From Alexandriicola marinus (lineage in GTDB: Bacteria > Pseudomonadota > Alphaproteobacteria > Rhodobacterales > Rhodobacteraceae), in the NCBI RefSeq assembly GCF_004000435.1, contig NZ_RBVZ01000006.1:1-64000 (forward strand): a DNA stretch of 64,000 bases. The letters run 5' to 3'. The notes below the pieces were generated by a model. That model worked only from the letters and a program-made list of their open reading frames with translations. It was not told the DNA's origin and did no database searches. The position numbers and the translations under genes were made by a program. Shown in pieces: positions 16,932-25,841 of the stretch (its first letter is position 1; each line of letters begins with the position of its first letter).

Positions 16932-18014
16932 ATGTCCCGGATCAAAGCCGCCGTCTGCCACGCATTCGGCCACCCCCTGACGATCGAGGAGGTGGAGCTT
17001 CGCGCGCCCGCCGATCGCGAGGTCGAAGTGACGCTTGGCGCTGTTGCCATCTGCCATTCCGACATCTCCTACGCCGACGGCGCGTGGGGCGGGTCATTGC
17101 CCGCGGTCTATGGTCATGAGGCGGCGGGCCGGGTCAGTGCCGTCGGGCCGGGTGTAACCGGCCTGTCGGTCGGCGATTATGTCGTGGTGACCCTGATCCG
17201 GGCCTGTGGCGGCTGCCTGACCTGTTCGGACGGCAGACCCTACCTCTGCGAGACGCCCTATGACGGTGACCACGGGCCGCTGGCCACGGTCGATGGTGGG
17301 AAACTGCACCAGGCCATGGCCTGCGGCGCCTTTGCCGAAAAGGTCGTGGTCGACCACAGCCAGGTGGTGCGCCTGCCCGAGGACATCCCGGTCGACGCGG
17401 CAAGCCTGTTGGCATGCGGGGTGATCACAGGCGTCGGCGGCGTGGTCAACGCGGCGCAGCTGCGCGCGGGACAGGACGTGGTGGTGATCGGCGCGGGCGG
17501 CGTTGGGCTGAACGCGATCCAGGGCGCGCGCATCGCCGGTGCCCGGCGCATCGTGGCGGTCGACATGACGGAAGAAAAGCTTGCCATCGCACGGAACTTC
17601 GGCGCGACCGACGGTGTTCTCGCCACGCAAGAGGCCCCCTGGCGCGCGGCCAAGGCCGCGTTGGGGCGCGGCGCGGATGCTGTTCTGATCACGGTCGGCG
17701 CCATCCCGGCATTCAACAGCGCGCCCGCCTATCTGGCACGCGGCGGCAAGGCGATCATGATCGGGATGCCGCATACGGGCGCCGTTTCAAGCTATGAGCC
17801 CGCGATGGTCGCGGCCACGGGCCAGTCGCTTGTCGGTTCCAAGATGGGCGACACAAACATCAGGCGCGATATCCCGTGGCTTGCAGACCTTTATGGTCAG
17901 GGACGTTTGAAGCTCGATGAGCTGATCTCGGGCCGCTGGCGGCTCGACCAGATCAACGAGGCCATTGCCGATACGAAGACGGGCAGCGCCAAGCGCAACG
18001 TGATCATCTTCTGA
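16932..18014 (+). CDS. Zinc-dependent alcohol dehydrogenase
   Basis: The product has 360 residues of the medium-chain dehydrogenase family. The catalytic zinc site includes CHSD near residue 40 and GHEAAGRV. The structural zinc loop is CGGCLTCSDGRPYLC. The Rossmann signature GAGGVGL appears near residue 188. The family oxidises alcohols or reduces aldehydes with NAD, and the closest feel is the class III-like group, but no substrate can be given. I start at ATG 16932 after AAGGAAACGCC. It is flanked by an MFS gene 91 bases upstream and converges on a GNAT acetyltransferase. Confidence 0.82.
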   Translation: MSRIKAAVCHAFGHPLTIEEVELRAPADREVEVTLGAVAICHSDISYADGAWGGSLPAVYGHEAAGRVSAVGPGVTGLSVGDYVVVTLIRACGGCLTCSDGRPYLCETPYDGDHGPLATVDGGKLHQAMACGAFAEKVVVDHSQVVRLPEDIPVDAASLLACGVITGVGGVVNAAQLRAGQDVVVIGAGGVGLNAIQGARIAGARRIVAVDMTEEKLAIARNFGATDGVLATQEAPWRAAKAALGRGADAVLITVGAIPAFNSAPAYLARGGKAIMIGMPHTGAVSSYEPAMVAATGQSLVGSKMGDTNIRRDIPWLADLYGQGRLKLDELISGRWRLDQINEAIADTKTGSAKRNVIIF

Positions 18015-18087
18015 AGGTAGGGCAGTTCTGATCCTACGCTGCTGGCGCAGAATCCAATGCGCGGGCGAGGGAGTTGAGGGCGGATGC

Positions 18088-18107
18088 CTCCGGCGGGAGT
18101 ATTTTTT
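18088..18107 (+). terminator. Short stem followed by T6, terminator-like element
   Basis: CTCC at 18088-18091 pairs with GGAG at 18096-18099 around a four-base loop. Six T residues follow at 18102-18107. It lies 74 bases after the alcohol dehydrogenase stop. The surrounding GGATGCCTCCGGCGGGAG resembles an intergenic element that I recall as recurrent in Rhodobacteraceae genomes. Confidence 0.45.
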
Positions 18108-18157
18108 CCAACGCGAAGATGCGTGCAGTGTCGTGCAGGAGTTGGGTGGAAAAGATC

Positions 18158-18589
18158 TCAGTCCAGGTCGAAGGCCCCGTCCCATGCGAAACCGACGAAG
18201 GTTCGTTCATCGCCCTTCAGGCTTCGGTACAGAGCCAGCGCGGGGGCATTGTCAGGCTCGGTTCCCAGCCAGACACCGTCGAGATCGGCCGCGTCGGCAT
18301 GATCGATGAGCATCCGGGTCACCCGGCTGGCGTGGCCCTTCCGCTGATGTTCGTCTCGTGTCCCGACCTCGTTGATGAACATCGCGGGCGGTTTGTCGGG
18401 ATGCAGCAGGATCGTGGCCGAGGCGAAGGACAATATCAGATCGTCGTCCTGTGCCACCGCAATGACATGGAGCGCGCTTTCGAGGAAGGCGCGGGTCTGG
18501 TCCGGATCGACCGGCCTGTCGAAGAGCCCGGTAGGCTGCGCGCAAAGCAGTGCCGCGTCCTCGGGTGTCAGGAATCGGTAGAGCGTCAT
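18158..18589 (-). CDS. GNAT family N-acetyltransferase
   Basis: The 143-residue GNAT-fold protein has the acetyl-CoA-binding motif A in GTRDEHQRKGHASRVTRML (Q/R-x-x-G-x-G/A variant). The C-terminal motif B region is WLGTEPDNAPALALYRSL. It resembles the AacC/fortimicin-type group of small acetyltransferases, but the acceptor is not identifiable. I start at ATG 18589, since an upstream in-frame ATG at 18661 adds residues with no family similarity. It is convergent with the alcohol dehydrogenase and divergent from the enolase-superfamily gene, 98 bases between start codons. Confidence 0.75.
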   Translation of the reverse strand: MTLYRFLTPEDAALLCAQPTGLFDRPVDPDQTRAFLESALHVIAVAQDDDLILSFASATILLHPDKPPAMFINEVGTRDEHQRKGHASRVTRMLIDHADAADLDGVWLGTEPDNAPALALYRSLKGDERTFVGFAWDGAFDLD

Positions 18590-18687
18590 GAAAGGGACGC
18601 TCGCAGACCGGCCTTGTGATCGCAACTGGACGGGCCGTGCCAATCGGTGTTCGGTAGGCACCGCAGGCCAAAGCAGGAGACAGGGGC

Positions 18688-19917
18688 ATGAAACTCGCCG
18701 ATCTCGATATCATCGTCACCGCGCCCCCCGCGCCGGGCTGGGGCGGGCGGTACTGGATCCTCGTGAAGCTGACATCGGATACCGGCGTCGTGGGCTGGGG
18801 CGAATGCTATGGCGCCACGGTCGGACCCGATGCGATGAAAGCGGTTATCGCCGATGTATTCGAGCGGCATATGGCGGGCGAGACTCCCGAGAACATCGAA
18901 CTGATGTTCCGCCGCGTCTATTCGTCGGGGTTCACCCAGCGGCCGGACCTAACGGTGATGGGCGCCTTTTCGGGGCTCGAGATCGCCTGTTGGGACATGC
19001 TGGGCAAGGATCGCGGGCGGCCGGTTCATGCGCTGATGGGCGGGATGATCACGGACAGGGTGCGTGCCTACACCTATCTGTATCCGTTGCCTCAACACCA
19101 ACTGCCCGAGTTCTGGATCAGCCCCGAAATGGCCGCCGAATCCGCCGTCGACTGCGTGGAACGGGGATATACGGCCATCAAGTTCGACCCGGCGGGCCCC
19201 TACACGATCCGGTCGGGACATATGCCGTCGATGTCGGACATCACGCGGTCCGCGGCCTTTTGCGAAGCGATCCGGGGCGCCGTCGGCGACAGGGCGGATC
19301 TGCTGTTCGGCACCCATGGGCAGTTTTCGACCGCCGGCGCGATCCGGATCGGGCAGGCCATCGCGCCCTTCTCGCCGCTCTGGTTCGAGGAGCCGATGCC
19401 GCCCGATCAGCTGCCCGCCATCGCGCGGGTCGCGCGTGAGGTGCCGATCCCGGTCGCCACCGGGGAGCGGTTGACGACCCGCGCGGAATTCGTTGAGGCA
19501 CTTCGCCACGGCGCGACGATCCTGCAACCCGCCCTTGGCCGAGCCGGCGGCCTGTGGGAAGGCCGCAAGATCGCGGCGCTTGCCGAAAGCTGGAACGCCC
19601 AGATTGCCCCGCATCTTTATGCCGGGCCCATCGAATGGGCCGCCAATATCCAGCTTTGCGCCACAATCCCGAACGGCCTGATGGCCGAGACGATCGAAAC
19701 CCCGTTTCACGACGCTCTGGTCAAGGGGAGCCTGACTGTCGAGGATGGCCATGTCAGCGTGCCGACCACACCGGGCCTGGGCATCGAAGTCGACGAGGCG
19801 CTGGCCCGCGCCCATCCGTTCACGGGCGACGGGCTGCACCTGCAGATGTCGGAGGCGCCGGTCAGCTATCACGAAGCCAATGTCTTTGAAGGCGGGGCGC
19901 CGGTGAAGACTGTCTGA
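18688..19917 (+). CDS. Mandelate racemase/muconate lactonizing enzyme family protein
   Basis: This 409-residue enolase-superfamily enzyme has an N-terminal capping domain to about residue 130 and a TIM barrel after that. Barrel motifs include AIKFDP, LLFGTHGQFS, WFEEPMPPDQL (metal Glu) and VATGERL (metal Glu), with APHLYAGP near the end. The pattern fits the acid-sugar dehydratase branch (galactonate/mannonate dehydratase-like). The usual first metal Asp is replaced by the GTHG segment, as far as can be judged by eye. Substrate is unknown. RBS-like AGGAGACAGGGGC precedes the ATG. No sugar transporter or aldolase neighbours it. Confidence 0.78.
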   Translation: MKLADLDIIVTAPPAPGWGGRYWILVKLTSDTGVVGWGECYGATVGPDAMKAVIADVFERHMAGETPENIELMFRRVYSSGFTQRPDLTVMGAFSGLEIACWDMLGKDRGRPVHALMGGMITDRVRAYTYLYPLPQHQLPEFWISPEMAAESAVDCVERGYTAIKFDPAGPYTIRSGHMPSMSDITRSAAFCEAIRGAVGDRADLLFGTHGQFSTAGAIRIGQAIAPFSPLWFEEPMPPDQLPAIARVAREVPIPVATGERLTTRAEFVEALRHGATILQPALGRAGGLWEGRKIAALAESWNAQIAPHLYAGPIEWAANIQLCATIPNGLMAETIETPFHDALVKGSLTVEDGHVSVPTTPGLGIEVDEALARAHPFTGDGLHLQMSEAPVSYHEANVFEGGAPVKTV

Positions 19918-20095
19918 ACGCGGACGGGCGGCCGCTTGGCCTTGGGCCCAGCCTGTCGTGATAGCCGGTCTCATTGCGCCGCAAGGGGACAAACGGCATC
20001 ATGAGCGCCCCGGTCGCCTACCGTGGCCTTGTTGACCTGATGCAAACCGCGATTGTGGCAAAACCGTTGCTTCTGCCACGTGGTCTGACGCAAAG

Positions 20096-20965
20096 TCAGG
20101 TGGTGCGGCGCCTCGCGGCCCGGAGCGCGATGAGGTTCGATACCACCAGCGCCCCGATCACCACCACGCCCCCGAGGATCGCCCACGGACCGGGGTCCTC
20201 CCCCACCACGGCCCAGACCAGAAGCGGGGCCAGAACGGATTCGAGCAGGACAAGCAGGGCAACCTCGGCCGAGCTGATATAGCGCGGCCCTATGGTCAGA
20301 AGGCAGGTCGCCACGGCGATGACTGCACCGTGGCCGAGGAACAATGGCCAGTTCGCCTCGAGCGCCGGAAGAGGGTCGGTCAAGACGCCAAGGATGATCG
20401 CCGCCCCCAGAAAGGCGATCGGGATGGCCGGGATCATCGGCACGGCGCGCAACCGGCGCACAAGGGTCAATGCCAGCGCATAGGCCGCCGCGATATACAG
20501 CGCCCAGAGATCGCCTTTCCACGATGCGATTTCCGATGTCCCGGAGCCATAGGCGATGATCCCGAGCCCGAACAACACGACGAGCATCGTCAGAACCATC
20601 CGCAACCGGATCGGCTCGGCCATCAGCAACCGGCTGAACAGGCTGGCAAAGATCGGCATGCAGGCAAAGATGAACACGACATTGGCGACGCTGGTATAGG
20701 TCACCGCCATGACGAACGCCGGGGCGGTCGATCCGATCAGGAGGATATAGACCGCACCCACCCAGCCAGTGCCCAGCACTGCGCGGAACCCCTTCGCCCC
20801 CTGCCAGGCCAGCAGGATGATCAGGACGATCGTGCCCGCCGTCAGGGCGCGCCAGAACGCCGTCACCATCGGATCGGCCTCGATCAGCCGAACGAAGAGC
20901 GAATCCGGCACGACGAACAGAACGCCGATCGTCGTGATGAGTAATCCCTTTAGATGGTCAGTCAT
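20096..20965 (-). CDS. EamA/DMT family transporter
   Basis: The 289-residue inner-membrane protein has about ten transmembrane helices in two EamA repeats. The first begins LKGLLITTIGVLFVVPDSLF and the second begins near residue 150 (WALYIAAAYALALTLVRRL). The second repeat ends with AEVALLVLLESVLAPLLVW, the conserved EamA signature. The family exports metabolites such as amino acids. The substrate is unknown. Start at ATG 20965, because upstream in-frame sequence to 21142 lacks hydrophobic character. It is divergent from the PlsC-like gene with 100 bases between starts. The 178-base convergent gap on its other side holds no gene. Confidence 0.82.
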   Translation of the reverse strand: MTDHLKGLLITTIGVLFVVPDSLFVRLIEADPMVTAFWRALTAGTIVLIILLAWQGAKGFRAVLGTGWVGAVYILLIGSTAPAFVMAVTYTSVANVVFIFACMPIFASLFSRLLMAEPIRLRMVLTMLVVLFGLGIIAYGSGTSEIASWKGDLWALYIAAAYALALTLVRRLRAVPMIPAIPIAFLGAAIILGVLTDPLPALEANWPLFLGHGAVIAVATCLLTIGPRYISSAEVALLVLLESVLAPLLVWAVVGEDPGPWAILGGVVVIGALVVSNLIALRAARRRTT

Positions 20966-21065
20966 GGGCGGCGACCCTGAGACGGTTCCAACCCGTTGTA
21001 AAGAGAGCCGATGCGCCCGGCTGACGCCTCTTCCCAATCGGTCCCGCTTGGGCCAGTCTCTGAAC

Positions 21066-21743
21066 ATGTTAGCCAGCCTCTCACCCCGGCGCCTCGCGGC
21101 CCGCGCGACCGGACATGCCCTCACGTTGTTTGCCCGCTTCATTGCAGCGCCGCGGGCCGACTGGCAGGGGGTCGAACCCGAGGATCGGCAGCGCGTCTAT
21201 TTCGCCAACCATGTGTCCAATGGCGATATGCCGATGATCTGGACGGTTCTGCCCGCCGCCCTGCGGCGCAAGACCCGGCCGGTGGCGGCCGCGGATTACT
21301 GGCTCAAGACGCCACTTCGCGCCTTCGTGGGACCGGAAGTGTTCAACTGCGTGCTCGTGGATCGGGAACGCAAGAACCCGGACGATGACCCGATGGCGCG
21401 GATCCTGGCGGCTCTCGACGAAGGGGCTTCGCTGATCATCTTTCCCGAGGGCAACCGCAACATGACGGAGGACCTGTTGCTGCCGTTCCGGGCGGGTCTG
21501 TACAACATGAGCAAGGCGCGGCCCGACGTCGATCTTGTTCCGACCTGGGTCGCCAATCTCAACGAGATCATGCCCAAGGGCGAGGTCATCCCCTTGCCGC
21601 TGATGTGCACGGTCACCTTCGGCGCGCCGATCCGGGTGGAAGAGGGCGAAAGCAAGGACGCGTTCCTGGCCCGCGCGCGCAATGCTCTGGGCAACCTCGC
21701 GCCGGAAGAGTTGCAGCGCGAAACGGGCTGGCAGCCGGCATGA
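21066..21743 (+). CDS. 1-acyl-sn-glycerol-3-phosphate acyltransferase-like protein (PlsC domain)
   Basis: This 225-residue acyltransferase has block I as FANHVSNGDMP (HX4D) and block III as IIFPEGNRN. A basic stretch lies between them. These are the catalytic and substrate-binding motifs of lysophosphatidate acyltransferases. It would acylate a lysophospholipid at the membrane. Its stop overlaps the start of the CdsA-like gene (ATGA), so the two are coupled and probably act in sequence (phosphatidate, then CDP-diacylglycerol). The N-terminus lacks a clear membrane anchor. I start at 21066, the first ATG in frame with family similarity. Confidence 0.82.
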   Translation: MLASLSPRRLAARATGHALTLFARFIAAPRADWQGVEPEDRQRVYFANHVSNGDMPMIWTVLPAALRRKTRPVAAADYWLKTPLRAFVGPEVFNCVLVDRERKNPDDDPMARILAALDEGASLIIFPEGNRNMTEDLLLPFRAGLYNMSKARPDVDLVPTWVANLNEIMPKGEVIPLPLMCTVTFGAPIRVEEGESKDAFLARARNALGNLAPEELQRETGWQPA

Positions 21744-22669
21744 ACGCTGCTGCGAATGACATCGTGTTCCTGTTGTTCGGGGCCATCGCGATTCTGATCG
21801 TGCTGACACTTCTGGGTGACGCCATGGCGCTGCGGCGCCCCGGACCGATGGTCGAAACCTACAAGACCCGGGTCAACAGCTGGTGGGCGATGGTGATCCT
21901 GTTTGCCCTGTCGCTTCTGATCGGTCGGGCGGGCGTCACGCTTCTGTTCGCCTTTGCCGCCTTCGCCGCACTTCGGGAATTCCTGACCCTGTCGACCAAG
22001 CACAAGGCCGATCACCTCGCGCTTGTTCTGGGGTTCTATGTGGTTCTGCCGCTGCAATTCTTCTTTGTCTGGATGGGCTGGACCGGGCTTTATACCGTGT
22101 TCGTGCCTGTCTATGCCTTCCTGCTGCTGCCGATCGCCTCGGCCCTGCGCGGCGATCCAGAGCGGTTCCTTGTCCGGATCGCGGAAACGCAATGGGGCCT
22201 GATGATATGCGTGTTCTGCATAAGCCATGTTCCCGCGCTGATGATGATCGAGACGGCAGACAGCGCCGGACGGGGTATTCTTCTGATCGCCTTTCTGATC
22301 ATGGTCGTTCAACTGGGCGATCTGCTTGATTTCTACTTCGGGCGCCGGTTCGGCCGTCGCCGGATCGCCCCGAAGCTCTCGCCCAAGACATGGGAGGGTT
22401 TGGCCGCGGGTGTTGCCTTTGCCGGGCTGATAGGGGTGGTGTTCTCGTCGCTCACGCCGTTTCACCCGCTTGCGGCGGGCGCTCTGGCGGCCGTGGCATC
22501 GCTTGCGGGGATGTTCGGCAACCTCGTGCTGACCGCGATCAAGCATGACCGTGGCGTCCGGGATTGGAGCCACCTGATCCCCGGTCAGGGCGGGTTTCTG
22601 GATCAGCTCGATTCGGTCATCTTCGCAGCTCCGATTTTCTATCACCTCGTTCATCTGACAATGACCTGA
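21740..22669 (+). CDS. Phosphatidate cytidylyltransferase family protein (CdsA/YnbB-like)
   Basis: The 309-residue membrane protein has about eight transmembrane segments. The C-terminal KLSPKTWEGLAAG and GNLVLTAIKHDRGVRDWSHL followed by IPGQGGFLDQLDS correspond to the CDP-diglyceride synthase signature. In that signature HGG is replaced by GQGG and the final DR by DQ. This degenerate form resembles the YnbB branch more than housekeeping CdsA. It would activate a phosphatidate-like lipid with CTP. It is coupled to the PlsC-like gene and followed after 57 bases by tRNA-Ala and, 870 bases on, by a CDP-alcohol phosphatidyltransferase. Confidence 0.8.
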   Translation: MNAAANDIVFLLFGAIAILIVLTLLGDAMALRRPGPMVETYKTRVNSWWAMVILFALSLLIGRAGVTLLFAFAAFAALREFLTLSTKHKADHLALVLGFYVVLPLQFFFVWMGWTGLYTVFVPVYAFLLLPIASALRGDPERFLVRIAETQWGLMICVFCISHVPALMMIETADSAGRGILLIAFLIMVVQLGDLLDFYFGRRFGRRRIAPKLSPKTWEGLAAGVAFAGLIGVVFSSLTPFHPLAAGALAAVASLAGMFGNLVLTAIKHDRGVRDWSHLIPGQGGFLDQLDSVIFAAPIFYHLVHLTMT

Positions 22670-22726
22670 CCGGGCCGAGCGCAACGCTTGACTCCGCCCC
22701 CACAAGGCGCGAAAAGCAGCGCCGAT

Positions 22727-22802
<76 letters not shown>

Positions 22803-22925
22803 ATCACTCCAAAGCACCGGAACGGGCCCGCGCGGGGATTTGCGCGAAATCAAGTTGTGCGCTCAGCGGATCGGGTAGCCTCCGAAACCGAAGACGCCGG
22901 TTTCCAGACGTAAAGGCCCAGAACG

Positions 22926-23450
22926 ATGAACATTCCCGTCCTCTTCGCCACGGTCGAAGGCCATACCGGCCGGCTCTCCCGCTTCATCACGTCGGAACTG
23001 GAGGCCGCGGGCCATGACACGACCGCGATCGACCTGTCGGACCAGATGGCTCCGGTATCGCTCGAGGGCGCCGACCGGGTGATCCTTGCAGGCTCCGTCC
23101 ATGAACGCAGACATCCCCAGTCGCTCGAGGTTTTCGTCACCGCCCAGCGCGAGGACCTGTCGCAACGACCCTCGATGATGATCTCGGTCAGCCTGAGCGC
23201 GGCCTTTGACGAAGGTATGGACGAGGCGCGGGATTATCTTACCGAAATGGAGATGCGAACCGGGTTTCGTCCGCAACGGGAGCTTCTGGTCGCGGGTGCC
23301 GTCCGGACCTCGCGTTATGATTACTTCGCGCGGCAGGTGATCCGCCATGTCGTCCTGCGCGGCAAGGACATCGATCCCGACAAGGGCGAACATGACTTTA
23401 CCGATTACGACGCCCTGCGCAGCGCCATTCTGGATTTCGCGGGCGGATAG
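22926..23450 (+). CDS. Flavodoxin-domain protein, HemG-like protoporphyrinogen oxidase family
   Basis: The 174-residue flavodoxin-like protein has an N-terminal FMN-binding loop FATVEGHTGRL. Mid-domain features such as GADRVILAGSVHERRHPQSL and the closing GKDIDPDKGEHDFTDYDAL match the HemG family (GGETDTRKEVEYTDW in E. coli, from memory). HemG oxidises protoporphyrinogen IX using quinones at the inner membrane. Many alphaproteobacteria use HemJ instead, so this paralogue may serve another redox role. It is a stand-alone gene between tRNA-Ala and the CDP-alcohol transferase, with 90 bases to the latter. Confidence 0.72.
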   Translation: MNIPVLFATVEGHTGRLSRFITSELEAAGHDTTAIDLSDQMAPVSLEGADRVILAGSVHERRHPQSLEVFVTAQREDLSQRPSMMISVSLSAAFDEGMDEARDYLTEMEMRTGFRPQRELLVAGAVRTSRYDYFARQVIRHVVLRGKDIDPDKGEHDFTDYDALRSAILDFAGG

Positions 23451-23540
23451 GCCGCTCACTTTACCGTCACCGGGCGACGAGATGCTTGGCGCTTTGCGGG
23501 TGGAGGTTTATCGCTTCGACGACACTTGGAGTGCTGTTCC

Positions 23541-24149
23541 ATGCTCGACGCCGCCGCCAGACGCCTGATCGACCCGCCCCTCAACCGGGCCGGGCGCATG
23601 ATTGCCCGCACCGGAATATGCGCCGACACCGTGACGTTGATCGGCCTCGGACTTGGCCTTCTGGCCGCCTTCCTGATCGCGATCGGACATCCGGCATGGT
23701 CCATTGTGCCGTTGATCGGGTCGCGGTTGGCCGACGGGCTGGACGGGGCCATCGCGCGCGCCACCCAGAAGACCGACTTCGGCGGTTACCTCGATATCGC
23801 GGCGGATTTCCTGTTCTACGGGGCGATCCCTCTGGCGTTCGTCCTGAATGATCCGGCGAGCAACGGGGCAGCGGGGGCGTTTCTTCTGACCGCGTTCTAT
23901 TTCAACGGCACCTCGTTTCTGGGCTACGCCATCCTCGCGGAAAAGCGCGGCCTTCAGACCCGGGCGCAGGGGATCAAGTCGCTCTATTTCTCGAATGGCC
24001 TGCTGGAAGGCACAGAGACCATCGCCTTCTTCGTCCTGTTGTGCCTGTTCTCGGGCAGTTTCGCCGTCATGGCGTGGATCTTCGGAACCCTGTGCTTTGT
24101 CGGGGGCATCTTGCGGATCTATGCGGCCTCGCGGGTGTTTCGGGACTGA
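23541..24149 (+). CDS. CDP-alcohol phosphatidyltransferase family protein (YnbA-like)
   Basis: This is a 202-residue membrane protein with an intact CDP-alcohol phosphotransferase motif. It reads ADGLDGAIAR, eight further residues, then GGYLDIAAD, corresponding to Dx2DGx2ARx8Gx3Dx3D. About six transmembrane segments follow. The enzyme would join a CDP-activated lipid and an alcohol. The acceptor is not identifiable, and it is too divergent to call PgsA or PssA. With the CdsA-like gene 870 bases upstream it recalls the E. coli ynbA/ynbB pair. Start at ATG 23541. A TTG at 23526 is the only alternative. Confidence 0.8.
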   Translation: MLDAAARRLIDPPLNRAGRMIARTGICADTVTLIGLGLGLLAAFLIAIGHPAWSIVPLIGSRLADGLDGAIARATQKTDFGGYLDIAADFLFYGAIPLAFVLNDPASNGAAGAFLLTAFYFNGTSFLGYAILAEKRGLQTRAQGIKSLYFSNGLLEGTETIAFFVLLCLFSGSFAVMAWIFGTLCFVGGILRIYAASRVFRD

Positions 24150-24211
24150 TCATGCTGGATTGTCAGGCCCGCTTGGGCTAGCTCGCTTCCTTGTGATCAC
24201 TTCAAGGGGCC

Positions 24212-25063
24212 ATGATGACGCTCAAGCATGACGTCCCGGCCAGGGGGCCTTTGATCCTTGGTGCAGGCGGCCGCATCGGCCGCGCATTCCGTGTGCTGGC
24301 CGAAGGGGGCCACTGGCCGGTGGCCGAACGGCCGCTTTGGCACGGCAGACGGGGCGCCGACTACAGCTGGGACATGCTGGCCGAACCGCCACCGCGCGAT
24401 GACAGGCTGTCAGACGTGTCGGGAATGATCGTTCTGGCCGGGGGGCGATCGGGGGGGGATATCGCACCGCAGGAGGCCGCTGCTCTGGCCCGGGCCGCGC
24501 TCGACCTGGCCCTGCGCGAAGGGATAGGGCCGGTGCTTCTGTGTTCGTCGCAAGCCGTCTACGGACCCACAGCAGGTCCGCATTCCGAAGTTGGCCCGAC
24601 CGCTGCGCATACCGCCTATGGCGAGGCAAAGCTGGCGATGGAGAACGCGGCAGGTGTCGATGCCTGTTGCCTGAGGATCGGCAATGTCGCCGGCTGCGAC
24701 ATGCTGCTGATGAACGCGGCCAAGGGCCGCGTGACACTCGACCGGTTTCCCGATGGGCAAAGCCCGCGCCGATGCTATATCGGGCCGGTCTCGCTGGCCC
24801 GGATCATGATCGGATTGCTCGACGGGGGGCGGAGCCTCCCGGCCGCGCTGAACCTCGCCGCACCCGGAACCGTTTCGATGTCCGACCTGCTGGAGGCAGC
24901 GTCGCTTGATTTCGACTGGCGCCCGGCGCCTGCGGGCGCGCTGCCCGACCTCAGGCTGGACCTGTCCCGGCTCGCGGGCCTTGTTCCGCTCGACCCCGAT
25001 TGGGGCCAAGCCGAAACGCTCATCGCCGAGGCACGGCTTGCCGGATGGGCGCCCGCATCATGA
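24212..25063 (+). CDS. NAD-dependent epimerase/dehydratase family protein
   Basis: The 283-residue extended-SDR protein has an N-terminal Rossmann motif LILGAGGRIGRAF. A catalytic-type YGEAKLAMEN (YxxxK) follows near residue 136, after LLCSSQAVYGP. It acts on nucleotide-activated sugars in related enzymes, but the substrate is not deducible. It overlaps the sugar transferase start by ATGA, so it belongs to the surface-polysaccharide operon that follows. Either of two adjacent ATG codons (24212 or 24215) could be the start, after CAAGGGGCC. Confidence 0.78.
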   Translation: MMTLKHDVPARGPLILGAGGRIGRAFRVLAEGGHWPVAERPLWHGRRGADYSWDMLAEPPPRDDRLSDVSGMIVLAGGRSGGDIAPQEAAALARAALDLALREGIGPVLLCSSQAVYGPTAGPHSEVGPTAAHTAYGEAKLAMENAAGVDACCLRIGNVAGCDMLLMNAAKGRVTLDRFPDGQSPRRCYIGPVSLARIMIGLLDGGRSLPAALNLAAPGTVSMSDLLEAASLDFDWRPAPAGALPDLRLDLSRLAGLVPLDPDWGQAETLIAEARLAGWAPAS

Positions 25064-25683
25064 CCCCCGGCAAACGCGCCCTCGATCTTGTTCTGTGCAT
25101 TCCGACGGCGATCCTCGGGCTTCCGCTGATTGCTCTCATCGCCCTGATCCTGCTGATCCGGGAGGGGCGACCGATCCTTTATGTCTCGGAACGGATGAAA
25201 ACCCATGACACACCGTTCCAGCTCTACAAATTCAGGACGATGCGCCCGGCCCCGCCGGGGGCTGACAGCGGGGTTACGGGCGGCGACAAATCCGACCGGA
25301 TGAGCGATTTCCACAGGGCCCTGCGGCGCAGCCGGCTCGATGAATTGCCGCAGTTGTGGAACGTCATTCGCGGCGACATGAGCCTTGTCGGTCCGCGTCC
25401 CCCGCTGAAAATCTATGTCGATGACTACCCTGAAACATACCGTGAGGTGCTGACCTGCCGACCCGGTGTGACGGGTCTTGCGTCGCTGGTCTTCCACGCG
25501 CACGAAGAAAACCTGTTGAAACAGTGCAAAACGGCGCAGGAAACCGACGAAGTCTATCGACGCCGCTGCATTCCGCGCAAGGCGGAACTCGATCTGATCT
25601 ACAAGGCGAACCAGAGTGTCTGCGGCGACATCCTGCTAATCTGGCGCACCGCGCGCGGCGTCCTGCTCAGACGGCGGGGGTAA
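25060..25683 (+). CDS. Polyprenyl-phosphate sugar phosphotransferase (bacterial sugar transferase)
   Basis: The 207-residue sugar transferase starts with one membrane helix (LVLCIPTAILGLPLIALIAL). The catalytic domain has LYKFRTMRP, then SRLDELPQLWNVIRGDMSLV followed by GPRPPL, then the arginine-rich CRPGVTGLASLVF. It transfers a hexose-1-phosphate onto undecaprenyl phosphate at the cytoplasmic face, starting an exopolysaccharide, capsule or O-antigen repeat unit. It has the short WcaJ/PglC-like architecture without the four extra N-terminal helices. It is translationally coupled to the upstream epimerase and followed by the CapD-type gene. Confidence 0.88.
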   Translation: MTPGKRALDLVLCIPTAILGLPLIALIALILLIREGRPILYVSERMKTHDTPFQLYKFRTMRPAPPGADSGVTGGDKSDRMSDFHRALRRSRLDELPQLWNVIRGDMSLVGPRPPLKIYVDDYPETYREVLTCRPGVTGLASLVFHAHEENLLKQCKTAQETDEVYRRRCIPRKAELDLIYKANQSVCGDILLIWRTARGVLLRRRG

Positions 25684-25841
25684 GCTTGCGGACAAGGGCA
25701 AAACGTCTATGATTTTGGCGGTTAACTGCTTGTTCCCGGGGTCCGACTCGTTGCCTGTCCGGCGCTTCTACTCGGCTTTTTTCTGGTTTGGCATTTGAAC
25801 ATCGCGATCATCCTGCGCTGGTGATCAGGGGGAAGAAAAGA

